A model generated the notes under the pieces. The model ran no database searches, was not told where the DNA came from, and worked only from the letters and a program-made list of their open reading frames with translations. This document shows, in pieces, positions 11,250 to 22,500 of a DNA stretch of 64,000 bases (positions are counted from its first letter, which is position 1; every line of letters begins with the position of its first letter). The stretch is from Ectocarpus siliculosus. Its lineage: Eukaryota; Sar; Phaeophyceae; Ectocarpales; Ectocarpaceae. The DNA lies in the NCBI GenBank assembly GCA_000310025.1, contig FN648707.1, positions 201,347 through 265,346 of the forward strand. Direction: 5' to 3'. The translations under genes and the position numbers were made by a program.

Positions 11250-11567
11250 TTTGTTTTTTGTTTTGGTCTTCACTTCAAGTCGGCGCTCACAGCACTAGTG
11301 CCGTTTACTCCAACCCGTGGTCACACAGGAGAGCCCCTCTCTACCCTACCCTCCTGCGGTACTTTGGCTTCGATTTTTAATGCGAGAAGAATTCAGCACT
11401 CTCTTCCGTCTGTGTACACACGAACTAGCGCTATCCACTAATAGGCCACGAGCGGAAGCGAGAGAAAAACTCACTTTGTAAGAAAAGCTCGCTTACGCCG
11501 GGATTCGAATCCCTGACCTGACCTCTAGAAGGTTTCGAGGTTACCAACTAGACCACCGGGGCGACCG
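11250..11567 (-). mobile_element. tRNA-derived SINE, full-length copy
   Basis: Read on the minus strand, it starts with a tRNA-like head. A-box-like TGGTCTAGTTGGTAA and B-box-like GGGATTCGAATCCC provide an internal Pol III promoter. The body, shared with 61881-62204, follows (GCTCGCTT or GCGAGCTTTTCTT, then CTCGCATTAAAAATCG), and it ends in a T/A-rich tail near 11250. It lies in an intron of the broken membrane-protein paralogue. Head plus body plus A-tail is the standard architecture of tRNA-derived SINEs, moved by LINE enzymes in trans. Confidence 0.85.
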
Positions 11568-12344
11568 ATATTGGAACACCGTATTGAAGGTGTCCTCCAC
11601 ACCATGTATTTCACCACGCTCTGGGGTAGCCGGAGGGTCTGCTCTCCTGTCACACTGTGCTGTCGAGAAAGAATAGTGGGAGGGTTTAGCAAGGCCGAGG
11701 TGTCGATACGATTGACCAGTCGTGACTCACTGTTTCATGTCGCCGACGACGTAGATCGTGCCGGAAATGCCAAGAGCTAGAGTCACAGTCGTGGCGATGA
11801 GGGTGAGCCCGAGGTAGTAGCGAATGTGGCGTGCGTCTTCCAGCACTCCTTGATCTCCGTTATCCGGAACACCAGTAGCCAGGTCACGATGCCGATCATG
11901 TACATCCCGACAAAGAACTCGAGATAGAAAGTCGAAGTGATGACTCAATAGCGGGCTAGCTGCGCCGCCGACCAAAGCCATTTCGGTATTTAGCACGATG
12001 ATGGGGCACTTGAACGAGAAACATTCGCGTTTGTTATCCAGAACGGCGTGTGTACCTAACCAACATGGTCTCCACCTTTGTCATTATTTCCCGCAAGTTA
12101 CCTCCAAGGGGCTGTCCTAGAGCTACCTATACTATCACAGAAGAGCATCAGCAGGAGCTGAGGGTGAATGCATCTGAATGGTAAACGTCCAAAAGCTCCC
12201 CCCTCCTACATTAGTACCGAGGGCAAACCGCAAAGAACTACCACTTGTGGAGGTATGTTGTCGGGGGGTGGGCACGCACAACGCACCCAAAGAAGAGAGG
12301 GCGACGAATGCACGTTCTGAAAAACCGCCCCACCAAATTAAGGG

Positions 12345-13050
12345 CCTGATGCCATCCTATTTTGATGTTGACAGATTTTGAAAACAACCGCAAGAGCACC
12401 AGAACTTGCACACGAAACACACAAGACCAGTCGGAAAGCATCGGGAAAAACAGAAATCGTTGACTCTTGCACAGGGCGGCAGTAGAGGGTGTTCAGCATT
12501 TCATTCAGGTACCGCCACAGCACCTTGAAACCAAGATGATAATTATCACGAGTCTAGATTCAAGTCTAAAGAGCCAAAACGGCAGGCGCTCAAATGAGGT
12601 CAGTTTGGGTTTCTAATCGCCCCTGACCACTTCAACTAGTAGAGGACACCATGACGAGGCGCCGTGTGTGCTGGCACGTTCAGGTTCTTCTGCTGGAGCT
12701 GAACTGTAGAAGGTTGTAGTAGCGGCCTTCCCTCAAATTTGACCAATTTGACCGACACCCTGTGTCTTGTACTGCTTGTGCCTGGCGCCACTGACCCCAT
12801 TCTCCTGCACTGCGGATATCCTGTAGTAGCTGATGCCACTAGCTACTGTCGTTCAGGGGTTTAAGGTCCGTGGCGGCGAGCACAAGCAGTACAAGACACA
12901 CGGTGTCGGTCTAAGTTGGTCAAATTTGCGGAGATTGAAGGCGGCCACCACGACCTTCGATGTTTCGGCTCCAGTAGCAAACCTGAACGCACAAGAACAC
13001 ACGACACCTCTTCATGGTGTCCTCTACTGATTAAAGTCAGGGGCGATTAG
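12345..13050 (+). mobile_element. Foldback element, copy 1
   Basis: The core 12638-13028 is an imperfect palindrome that begins with AGTAGAGGACACCATGA and ends with its complement. The arms are 100-150 bases each and carry matching sequence such as GGAGCTGAA and CAAGCAGTACAAGACAC. Short inverted flanks (CTAATCGCCCCTGAC at 12613 and its complement near 13036) extend it. A single-sided 290 base arm (12345-12637) matches 21299-21610 in inverted orientation. No gene is inside. It is probably a non-autonomous DNA transposon of unknown superfamily. Confidence 0.7.
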
Positions 13051-13509
13051 ACACGGCGGGAAGGTTGCTTTCTTTTGGTATATTGAATTAAGGAAACAGA
13101 GCTAGCGTCAGTAGGAGTCTGGCATCAGTCCTTTTATCCAAGGCAACGCTCCATCAGATCGGAGAAAGAACAAACGCACAGCAGTTCACGACAATACCAA
13201 TCATAACAACGAAGACTCGCAAGAGGCCGTTCGTATGACCCTCAAATGACCGGTGGGCATCCTGCGAATTTGTTTGGTCAACACTCTCAACGTCATGTGT
13301 TCCACGACAAAAACAAATAAAACGAACACCCCGGTTCACCGGGAACACCCAAAACAGGGGTGAGGCCACTTGTTGTCTAGGAGGAATATCTGGCAAGCTG
13401 TTTTGTGTCTCGTTTTGATGACTTTGTAACTCGCACTTGGACACGTCTTCGGGAAGAACTTTGGGTGTGCAGATATTTGTGGTAACCATCCACTTTTCAA
13501 CCGCCACAC

Positions 13510-15080
13510 AAGTGGTGCAGCAGTTGTCCCCGCCTTAAAGACACTCTTCGTAAGTCAACTCCCCGCTTTAAGGACACAAAAAATCCCACAAGCATGGCGC
13601 CCCGCAGATGTACCACTACTATGCGGGGTCCTGTTCCCATAGTGCGGGCCCCCCAAAATTTGGTGCAGCACACCTCCGCGAGGTGCAGGCTACTCTTCGC
13701 GATATGTGGACGGCGTAGTTTTTTTCTTTTAGGACAACTGCACTTTGGATGCCCATGGTTGTTGTTTGGCATGTTGTTTGTCTGTCTTGGGGAAAGTCTC
13801 GTGAAGTTAACTTTGGCACAGTTTGTTTTGTGTCTTGCCTCAGTTTGACCTTGGGGGAGGAGCGGTATCCTCTTTGTCCGTGTACTTTCCCCATTTTTTT
13901 GTCTGGTGCTGTCTACGTTTCCGACACTTGCTGGTTTCGTTCCCAGTGTGGGTGGTTTCGTTTGGTCCCCATGTGGCAGGTAGCCTTCCGCCCCAAAGGT
14001 ATATCGTAGCAGAAATTGCGAAAATGCATGTTTCTCAGGTGCGGTAGCGATATGTCGGGCAAGATTTCACCTGAGGACAGCGCCTAAACCTACAACATCA
14101 GCGCACTACCGTACTTAGGTCGTGCTGCAGCACCGCTTTCCGCATTTCGGTGAAGGGGGAAATTCAAACGATGGTATGCACGTATTGGAGTACAACTGCA
14201 GTAGTTGTGGCGTTAGGTTTCCAACAACGCCGTTTCGTGGTCGCATTCCTGCTGCAAATGCGCGTCTTTTGACATATGTTACGCCTGGATTGGCCCCGGG
14301 GACGGTGAGTTTGTGGCCCCGGAATGTTAAAAGACAATTACCCGTATTAAAAAACACTTGAACACAACGCTGTGTCTTCAAAGCGGGGTCGACTGTAGTG
14401 ACAGGCTTGGATGAGGAACACCTGGAATCGATTGATGGCGCCCTAGTGGTGGCACCGGTGAAACAACCTTCGAACAGACTTGGAAGAACAAACAACAATC
14501 CCCAAAATGCAGCGTCAATATTAGGTGATTTCAGGCAACACAATGCACGAACCTGTCTGAAAAGGATTGCATTTGGGGGGGGGGCGGTTCTGGGGCAAGG
14601 GTGGCAGACAAACGACGCCACTGTTGTAAGTTTCGCCAGACTAGGACACGCTGTCTTGCAGCGGCTGGGCAGCAATACGCGAGAGATCCTCGCTGTGACG
14701 GCTTCCCTTGTTTCTCGACTAATAAGTCTCGACGGTAGCGGGATGTCAGGATGCCGGGAAAAAAGGCGGTGGGAGTCGAAACACACTGAATGAGGATAGC
14801 ACTTTCGGGTTGCCGAAAAGGACTTGCCGAAATCCTTCTGCGGGACAACGGAAAGCCGGTACTGCATTCATACTGTACAAAGGTTTTTTTCTTGCGGAAC
14901 TGATCCCGAATGGTCTTCCTATGAAACACTTGTGAGATGGATCGCTGTGTACTCTTTTGGTTTTAAGTCAAAGTCAAGATCGATTGTCAGAACCCGTCCA
15001 ACACCGGTTTTCCGTTCAAGTTTTAATCCAAGATAAGAGTCGAAACTGACCTTCCAGGTTGCTGAGTCCCAATCTCTTCC
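13510..15080. other. No gene supported
   Basis: Several frames of 70-250 codons overlap on both strands (largest 14115-14867 minus), but none shows a recognisable domain, conservation with another part of the window, or splice signals. A first exon for the broken paralogue downstream was looked for here and not found. Confidence 0.4.
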
Positions 15081-15437
15081 AGTAGAGGACATCATGGAGG
15101 AGCGGCATGCGCGTTGGCACAGGTCATCAGACACGTTGTTTGGGGCGTGCCTTGGAAGGCTGCAGCTCCTGTCTGCTGCTGTATGCGCCGTCACAGCCCA
15201 AATCTCCTTGACTGCTGGTCTACGGCATTGGCTCATACCTCTAGCTGCCTTGGATGACCCGCAGTAGGGGGGGATTGAGTCTATGGTGGAGCGTACAGCA
15301 GTGGATCGTGAATGGTATGGACCTAGATTTGCGGACGTTTCGGACAGCAGCTGCAGCCTTCGAAGGCACGCCCCCAGCGACGTATCTGATTACCTGTGCC
15401 AACGCGTATGCCGCTCCTCCATCATCTCCTGTCCTGG
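15081..15437 (+). mobile_element. Foldback element, diverged copy 3
   Basis: It starts with AGTAGAGGACATCATGGAGG and ends near 15437 with a degraded complement. The arms also share GGCGTGCCTTGGAAGGCTGC and its counterpart near 15355. Same family as 12638-13028 and 20901-21298, but more diverged. A TACAGCAGT word lies inside at 15294. Confidence 0.65.
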
Positions 15438-17760
15438 GCGTCAAGTCCAGGTCGGGGCTCCGCAAGGAAACTACCTTCTGGTCACCCGCCGTGTCGCTTG
15501 TTTTAAGCTTGACGGATTTTTTCATTTTGGCTTAGGAGAACGTAGGTAGACTACATCAAATACTGTTGGAGACACGCCCCAACCGCTGTAGCGTGTGACA
15601 ACTGACGGAGAATCTTTGTTGGTGAACACAGTCCGATAGCTAGGTGGTTCCTCGGTTGTTGTAGAAAGCAGTCAAAACATAGAAGACCACATAACACACG
15701 GTAGGGTAGGGTATACCCTGGTCCAAAAGTCATTCAGATGGGTACATACCCCGGTAGTCTAGTGGGTACCCTCGCAGCCTACTAAGGGCCAGGGTATGGG
15801 TTTGAGTCCCGGCAAAGTGAGTTATTTTTCTCACTAAATACATCCTGGTCTAAGTTGGAAGCGACGCGCTGCAAAGCTTGTTGTTAGTAAACTAGATCGA
15901 CTTCATAAGTCGCGATGGAAGGGAATGCCGTACCCTTCTCGCGATAGAAATATCTCAGGCAGGAACCGCAGGACGGGGTCCAACCCCCCCTCCTACGTGA
16001 CCCCGGTTGAGACGTCTAGCTAGTAGAAGTGGAGGATGGGGGCCAGAGGGGCAGACGACAGAGTCCAATGATGGGAGACAAAATATATACATGTATGACA
16101 GCGTCAAACGAGCCGAGGTCATTGCCCAACGTCCGCTTTCACCCTGCCGTGTCCCAAACAGCCCCAGAATAGCGGTCACAGTGAGTGATCAAAATCAAAG
16201 CTCGAGTTGGGCGAATCGCAACCCCTGTAGTTCCCAAAACGTGATCTACTCGAGTTAAATGGCAAAGAACTTCCTAAAAGAAAAAAGGCACGACTGCTGT
16301 ACTACTGCTGTCGTTGTCGCGCTCTCGCCACGCTGCCAAAAGAATGAGGGAGAGTCTCCACGTAAGCTGACCAACAGCAGCGCGACAGGTAGCGTCAACA
16401 GCTGCTGCCACCAGTACCGCTACCAAGGATGGACATAAACCGGCTTTGTCTGTGTTTTTTCCCCCCTCCCGCCGAGGTTTATGCCAGAGAGGGAGTTCCC
16501 GGCCCGCGTACAATAGCTCAGGGAGCTCACTGGCCACAGCCCCATCTCCACATCTCCACACAGCTGCAAACCAGCGCAACCTCAACCACAGCCTATCCCT
16601 TGTTTTGCCGTACACTCAACTCCAACTCTGGGCCTGGCTTTCGGAAAAAGCGGTTAAGACCCGCCACACTTTTGACCCATGAGTTCTGTGGGTCTTGCTG
16701 TTCTAACTGGGGGTCGAGGTGTGAACTCGGGTTGCACAATTCCGGTAGGAGCGAGCCTGATCGGAGCGGAATTGGAAACCTTTCATCTTCTAGTTCCTCC
16801 GAAGGAATCTTTTCTGATCCAACCATAGGATACTAACCATGAACTCTTCCCGCTCGAAACAAGCAATGGCTGGCACACAGCAGCACAATTCAGGTGGGAA
16901 AGCCGAAAGCCACGGCAAGCTGGTAGCCAGCTATGAGTCGCGCTCAGAACGCGACCGGTCCAGCGTGGTTGGAAGCAATGACTGGCACGTAGCTCAAACA
17001 GATGTAGTCTACGTGAGGATGGGTGGCGGGGAGCTCGTGGCGGCGGAGAGGTAGAAAAACACACACGCATGCCGACCGATTCATCACGGGAGGAATAAAT
17101 TGGCGTATTTCCCTACCTTTAACAGAGGACTTGCTGCAAAATACAACATAGTTGTGCTCGAGGAGCGGAGGCTTTGTGATGAGTTGCCTCCTGACCCCAA
17201 CCCAACCAAAGTCGTTTGCCCACACCGAGATCGGTTGGCAAAGAACCCTTACGTAGTGGCGCGTAGTGCACGTACTGCTGTATCTTTTTCGGCCACCTTG
17301 AAACCTCGCTGGTGCTCGCGTGCAACGCTCCTGGTAAGATACCCATACTTCCCATCAAATGTTTGTCCTGGTCTGGAAAGGTTTGTGAACTGGCATTAAT
17401 TAGGAACTACTTTTACACAACATTCAACGAAAGACTGCCCGTTCGAGATATTGCCACAGCAGTCGACTTTAAGCTCAGCTCTTTATGCTACATATTACAG
17501 CTGTGTGCATACGTGGTCTTTCCGAATGAACATGAAAAAAGAAGCGTACCGTACGTACGAAGAATACTGCTGTGTTGGTTGATAAGATACCACAACACGG
17601 CCGATCAACCAAACAAGCTCGTTTTCTCCACGACGGAGGAGCCACCTGCATCAAAATGATGGAAGTACCTTACACTTTCGGAAACTTTAGACGAAGCGGT
17701 TCCAACGCTGCTGTTGCCATTCTCTTGTACAGTCTGCTGGATGCACTGAAGAGTTGTACC
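15438..17760. other. No gene supported; one SINE head
   Basis: Apart from the tRNA-like SINE head at 15748-15850 nothing could be assigned. Open frames near 16274-16836 and 17100-17660 overlap on both strands and lack repeats or motifs. Two TACAGCAGT-type words occur (16293, 17274). Confidence 0.4.
15748..15850 (+). mobile_element. tRNA-like SINE head fragment
   Basis: It has an A-box-like GGTAGTCTAGTGGGTACC and a B-box-like GGGTTTGAGTCCCGG spaced as in a tRNA, followed by AAAGTGAGTTATTTTTCTCAC. The latter resembles the tRNA-to-body junction of the full SINE copies (AAAGTGAGTTTTTCTCTC). The SINE body is missing. A genuine tRNA gene is unlikely because the acceptor stem does not pair well. 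Confidence 0.6.
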
Positions 17761-17812
17761 TAATCGGGCCTTGAAAATCAGGTGAGGGGGGTGTGGTATC
17801 TTACGTCACCCC
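17761..17812 (+). mobile_element. MITE end fragment
   Basis: Only the right terminal repeat of the 221 bp MITE family is left (AATCGGGCCTTGAAAATC, then GGGGGTGTGGTATCTTACGTCA). It lies 156 bases upstream of a complete copy. Confidence 0.7.
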
Positions 17813-17967
17813 CTGCTAAATTTGTGTACTGCCCAGCTGGTTTCCCTGAGGCCTCACTGCCGAAATACTCCACAACATTTGACCACATCACTTTGGCACC
17901 GCGGGGTATACTGTAACTGAGCGAATGCAACCTTTTGTCTTGGTGTCCTTACCTTCGTACTATAGTC

Positions 17968-18188
17968 TACCGTATATGACACAAGATAACACACCCCCTG
18001 GGCCGATTTTCAAAGCTCGATTTCTCAACAGCAGGAAGAGTCACAGCGCCGAAAACGGCGGCGTTGGAACCGTCTCGTCGAGAGGTTTTCGAAAATGTAT
18101 TGTTTCGTTTATGCATCCTCTTCGTCGTGGAGTAATCGAGCTTTGAAAATCGGTCCAGGGGGTGTGTTATCTTGTGTCATATACGGTA
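17968..18188 (+). mobile_element. 221 bp Tc1/mariner-like MITE, intact ends
   Basis: It begins TACCGTATATGACACAAG and ends with the exact complement. The inverted repeats extend about 50 bases with few mismatches. TA at both outer edges is consistent with the TA target duplication of Tc1/mariner transposons. No open frame. It differs from the copy at 18436-18656 at only about a dozen bases, so both moved recently. Confidence 0.9.
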
Positions 18189-18435
18189 TGTTCATCACTT
18201 TTTCGCCTGCACACCGCTCTTTCGCTTGAGTACCTCCTGCTGTTTCCACTCCATAGCTTTGTCTAGGTCATGGACGGGCTAGACTACTGCAGTACTGTTG
18301 CACATATATATAGCACAGACGGATCTCGGTGGTGAATGGGAGTCTTGGTTTCTCGGAGCATCTGTGGGCATGGCTTCCTAACCAAGGGCAGGCAATGACT
18401 ATCGTTTGTCCTGCGCGAGCAATTGATGATATGCA

Positions 18436-18656
18436 TACCGTATATGACACAAGATAACACACCCCCTTGGCCGATTTTCGAAGCTCGATTTCTCAACAGC
18501 AGGAAGAGTCACAGCGCCGAAAACGGCGGCGTTGGAACCGTCTCGTCGAGAGCTGTTCGAAAACGCATTGTTTCATTTATGCATCCTCTTCGTCGTGGAG
18601 TAATCGATCTTTGAAAATCGGTCCAGGGGGTGTGTTATCTTGTGTCATATACGGTA
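18436..18656 (+). mobile_element. 221 bp Tc1/mariner-like MITE, intact ends, second copy
   Basis: Same length, orientation and termini as 17968-18188, with a 247 base unrelated spacer between the two. The flanks (GCA before, CAT after) differ from those of the first copy, so the pair could be two insertions, with TA inside each terminus. Confidence 0.9.
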
Positions 18657-18971
18657 CATTGGTGCCATTGCGCCGCACTACTTGTTGTACAGCAGTACAG
18701 CAGTAGTACACAGCAGGCGGCTTAGCTGGTGATCTCGCCCTCACCTCTCTGCCCATAAAGCGTAAGTCCCGTCTCCCATCCCCATCATCAACCCAGCGCG
18801 GTATTCAGCAGTTCAATGTTTGTCTGCTTTCGCAAACGTGATGTTTGCTGTACCTCCACTTCACACAACTCTTGCACCTCTGCCGCAAGGCGGGGTAATT
18901 AGCAGTTCGATCCGAACGGGCACTTAGCAAGCTGCGGTTTGTACATCCCACCAAGCAGCACCCAGCAAATG

Positions 18972-19126
18972 CAAGATGGCCATCTGACTGCCTTGTTGAG
19001 CCTGTTGCCCACCGAAGGGGAGGTATCGCTATATGCTGTTCGGGGAGCCGCTGATGGTGTGGATTCATTGCAAATTTATCCCGGACTCATTCCATTATCC
19101 TTCGAAGTATATGTTCTAAAAAAAAA
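18972..19126 (+). mobile_element. SINE-like element 2, old copy
   Basis: It matches the middle and 3' part of the nested element at 6498-6743 (CTTGTTGAGCCTGTT, GGGGAGGTATCGCTATATGCTG, GGATTCATTGC) and ends in an A-run at 19117-19126. The 3' third has drifted. Confidence 0.55.
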
Positions 19127-19505
19127 ATGTTTCTTGTTCGGTCCGTTCGGAGAACACACAGCCACGTACGTGTAACCTGTGACCAGAGACAGAGCGTTCC
19201 ACACCTCCACACTCCACACCAAGTCAAAAGACAGAACAGGACACGATACAGCCAGCAAACTGCTGTTCTTGGGTGTAAAATTCTTCTGATTTTTCTCGAA
19301 GGTTGGTTTTTTTAACACTTTCAATATGTAATCTTTAGGGCTAACCGAGGTTGATTTTACTGACTGAAGCCGGTTGTGCCATCAACTACTCTCCCCTTTT
19401 GCACAGGCGATGCTGCCCCCGATCTGATCTTCGAAGCCTGCGGAGACAAAATTCAACGTACAACGACCATCACCTGTCAAGACTCTGGGTCGGGCGCGAC
19501 CTGCT

Positions 19506-22500
19506 ATGATGGCCACGAGCTCGACCTCTCCTCCTGCTGAGGCTTATGGATCTAGCTCGCTGAGCTCATCAGCGGCGCAAGCTGCCCTTCTCGCCGAGAT
19601 GTTCACGCTCAAGTGTGAAACCGGCATCTTGGTTGTCGGCCTCCAAGATGGGGAAGCACTCTGGACCCCTGTTCGCATCTTGTGCACACTGGTGACGGTG
19701 TCAGTTGCCTCTGCATGGATAAGCCGTCGCAAGTCCATCAAGAAACTCCTTATCTTCTTCAGTCACTGGCTCAGGTATGTGTACAACAAACAAGAAGTCG
19801 ACACTCTTGCAGAGACACGAGACGAGATATTCTATGTATGTAGATGCGTATACGTAGCTATTTAGATGCTTGGTTGCAGATAGATGAGATCGACCGACAC
19901 GATGGCATGGTGTCGGAACATCGCATTGCGATGTTATGTACTTCTTTTTTGGTTGCTGTCCGACCAGCCCTTTTTCAGAACTTGCGTCAATCATCCGGCA
20001 CAGCTGGGCTGCGAAGGCAGTAGACCACAGCAGTAGAGCAATAGTGATACCGTTGCGCTTATTGGTATCGGACGACTGCTGCTGCGCGCGTCTGTGCATA
20101 TCATACGTTGGAGAGGACTTTGTTTTTGTGTACAGGACGATCTGTACCTACATACATACATCTCTGTGCACAGGTAATCTGCAGCGTGTCTATTCTCGCA
20201 CAATTGTGCGATATTTCTCCGGACAAGGAGCAGCACTCATCTTCCAGTAAACACTGCATCGGTGTCTCGGCCTTGGCAGCCTCCTGGTTGTTGCGGATCA
20301 GGTGGTGCTGTGAAAATCGGTCTATCGTTGGTGGAGAGGTGGGAATCACTCGCAACCTTCCGACAAGCAGCCTCAAGGTAGACTAGTTGTGGTTTGTGCA
20401 AAAAAGGCTGCTGTACAGACAGCAGCAGGGAGGGGTACTGCTTGTAGAGAGTACAACAACAACAGACGGAGAACAAGATGCGGGGTGCTTCCACTTCTGT
20501 GCTATGCGTACCATGCCTTCCCACGCGTGTTTTGTTCGCGCATGAGCAGTGGGACATACGGAGCATGGAGACAGTTATTTTCGTAAGTTCCTACGAGCAC
20601 CTGGGCACACACTTGTTGTATGCGAATGCTCACGTCTACTGGTTTCGACGATGCGCGGGCTACCTTCCATGCTTACACGAAGTTGGCATGAAATATGCGT
20701 TCTGGTTTCTTGTAGAGGATAGAGGCTAGTCTACAGTACTCGATACAGCAGTGGTGGCTGCGGTTTCAAGAGAGGATCGGAACACGCCAGGTTGAAGACA
20801 ACTTTGACGCTGGCTCTTTTTCTCATACTTGAATCCAATAGCATACAAAGAGAGATAACAACGTTTCCGCCAGGGTTACCTGGTGCATTCTGCCGTCATC
20901 AGTAGAGGACACCATGAAGAGGCGTCTCGCGTGCTGACACGTTCAGGTTTGCTACTGGAGCTGAAATATCGAAGGTCTCAGCAGCCTCTGAAAACAGTCC
21001 GCAATCTACGCCGGAACAACCGGATGTGTCACTGGCGTGCTCGCCATCAGTGACCAAGGTTCTGAACTGCGGGTTTACAGCTGTAGCTGAGCACTAGCTA
21101 CTGCTGACAACCCTTCGTTCAAGGGCTTACGGTCCGTGGCGGTGAGCACGGCTGTGACAAATGTTGGATTCCGGATGTTCCGGCGTAGATTCCAGACTGT
21201 TCGCAGAGGCTGCTGCGACCTTCGATATTTCAGCTCCAGTAACAAACCTGAACGTGCCAGCACGCACGCACGACGCCTTCTTCATGATGTCCTCTACTGA
21301 TGAAAGTGGAAACCCAAAGCTAACCCTCAAAATCTACCTTATTTGAGCGCCTGCCATTTTGGCTGTTCTGGCTTGAATTTAGAATTGTGTGAATTTTGAT
21401 CTTGATTTTCAAAGGGGGCGTGTGGAGGTAGACGCGTGAATGTATGTTTTGAGCAGCTTCAATGGCCTCCCTGCGCGAGAATCAACGATCTCTGTTTTTC
21501 GAGAGGTGCCGACTGGTCTTGTGTATCTCGTGTGCATTTTTCTGGTGCTCTTGCGTTATTTTTCAAAATTGGTCAACTTCGAAATTCTCACTTCTTTGTC
21601 TTCAACCCCATTCAATCCGGTCTCTCAGTTACCCGTTTCAGACAGACGTATCTTAAACCGTAGCCAATTAACTTAAGGCCGGTGTACAGCGCGGATGCCT
21701 TGCCTACACTGCCATATGAAGATGCTCATGATGGAGGGCATGAAACATATCGTAAAAGAAACACTGCGTCGTCGTCAGCGACTTCTTGTGCTTGCTCGGT
21801 AAACACTGCGTACGACAAACACAGCGAACCATGAAAATACCTGAGAAAAAATGAGGCAGATATCTAATGTGTCGGATACATGATGGGTCTTTGGTCTCGG
21901 ATGAATAACAAAGACGAGCTCGATCAGTCTGAACAAGCAGAAACGGGCGACTCCTCGGGGGCAGCCGTAGTGCGTCCGCCATGTACTCAGGGGTAGCAGA
22001 ACACTGTCATTGCTGTTTCCTCGAGGATATCGCCCAGCAAGAAGTTCGGCATGCACGAGGCCATGTTTGCAAGGCTACGGTAGCTTGTATTAGCGAACAG
22101 GCGTCCATGAAAGCAAAACAGACGCACACGACTTCATGTAACGTGGCACAAGGGTAGGAGAGAGTTGCAAGGCCGGGACCGGGGAGGCGTACAGATAGCT
22201 AGCTGGGTCGTAGACACGGTGCATGTCGTTCAGACGCTGTTTTGGTGCGTCGTGAAGTCTGGCTGGGGCTTCTGTGTGATGGGAGACACTCAAGCAACGG
22301 CTGCCCATTGCCCAGGGGATGGTATCTACTTTTTTGGGTGTGTATCATGTGCGACCAGCACACGACTGGATTATGGCAAGTTCTCTCTTATTTCGGTCAA
22401 AGGCGTGACAAGCCAGTTTTACTCTCGACAACCCGTATTTTCTGTTAATTAATCTCTCTTCAACCGTCGCCACCACTGCATGGTACAACACACAACACGC

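Larger units (their letters stand above)
10300..13507 (-). pseudogene. Broken paralogue of the multi-pass membrane protein
   Basis: Three exon-like pieces on the minus strand match the family. The last exon (10441-10300) has acceptor CACAG, keeps the ITWAFRYVHFALDTIV core in the right phase, but ends early in a tail unlike that of the other copies. The exon near 11945-11730 matches LEF-VG--M--IV-WL and IKECWK, but TGA replaces the conserved tryptophan codon near its start and one base is missing between KTHA and IRYY. It ends at a correct phase-2 donor. A piece at 13507-13154 weakly resembles the third-helix exon. A SINE (11250-11567) and a foldback element (12345-13050) occupy the introns. 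The gene is dead or nearly so, unless the two faults are base errors. Confidence 0.6.

Noticed and set aside
14115-14867. 250-codon minus-strand open frame
   Set aside because: No recognisable domain, overlapping open frames on the other strand, and no repeated or conserved partner in the window.
15748-15820. A functional tRNA gene
   Set aside because: The acceptor stem does not pair and the downstream sequence matches the SINE junction; the SINE heads at 11.5 and 62.2 kb were rejected as tRNA genes for the same reason.
20275-20365. Coding exon in the long first intron of the membrane-protein gene
   Set aside because: The two copies differ by single-base indels and no phase compatible with the flanking exons is open in both.
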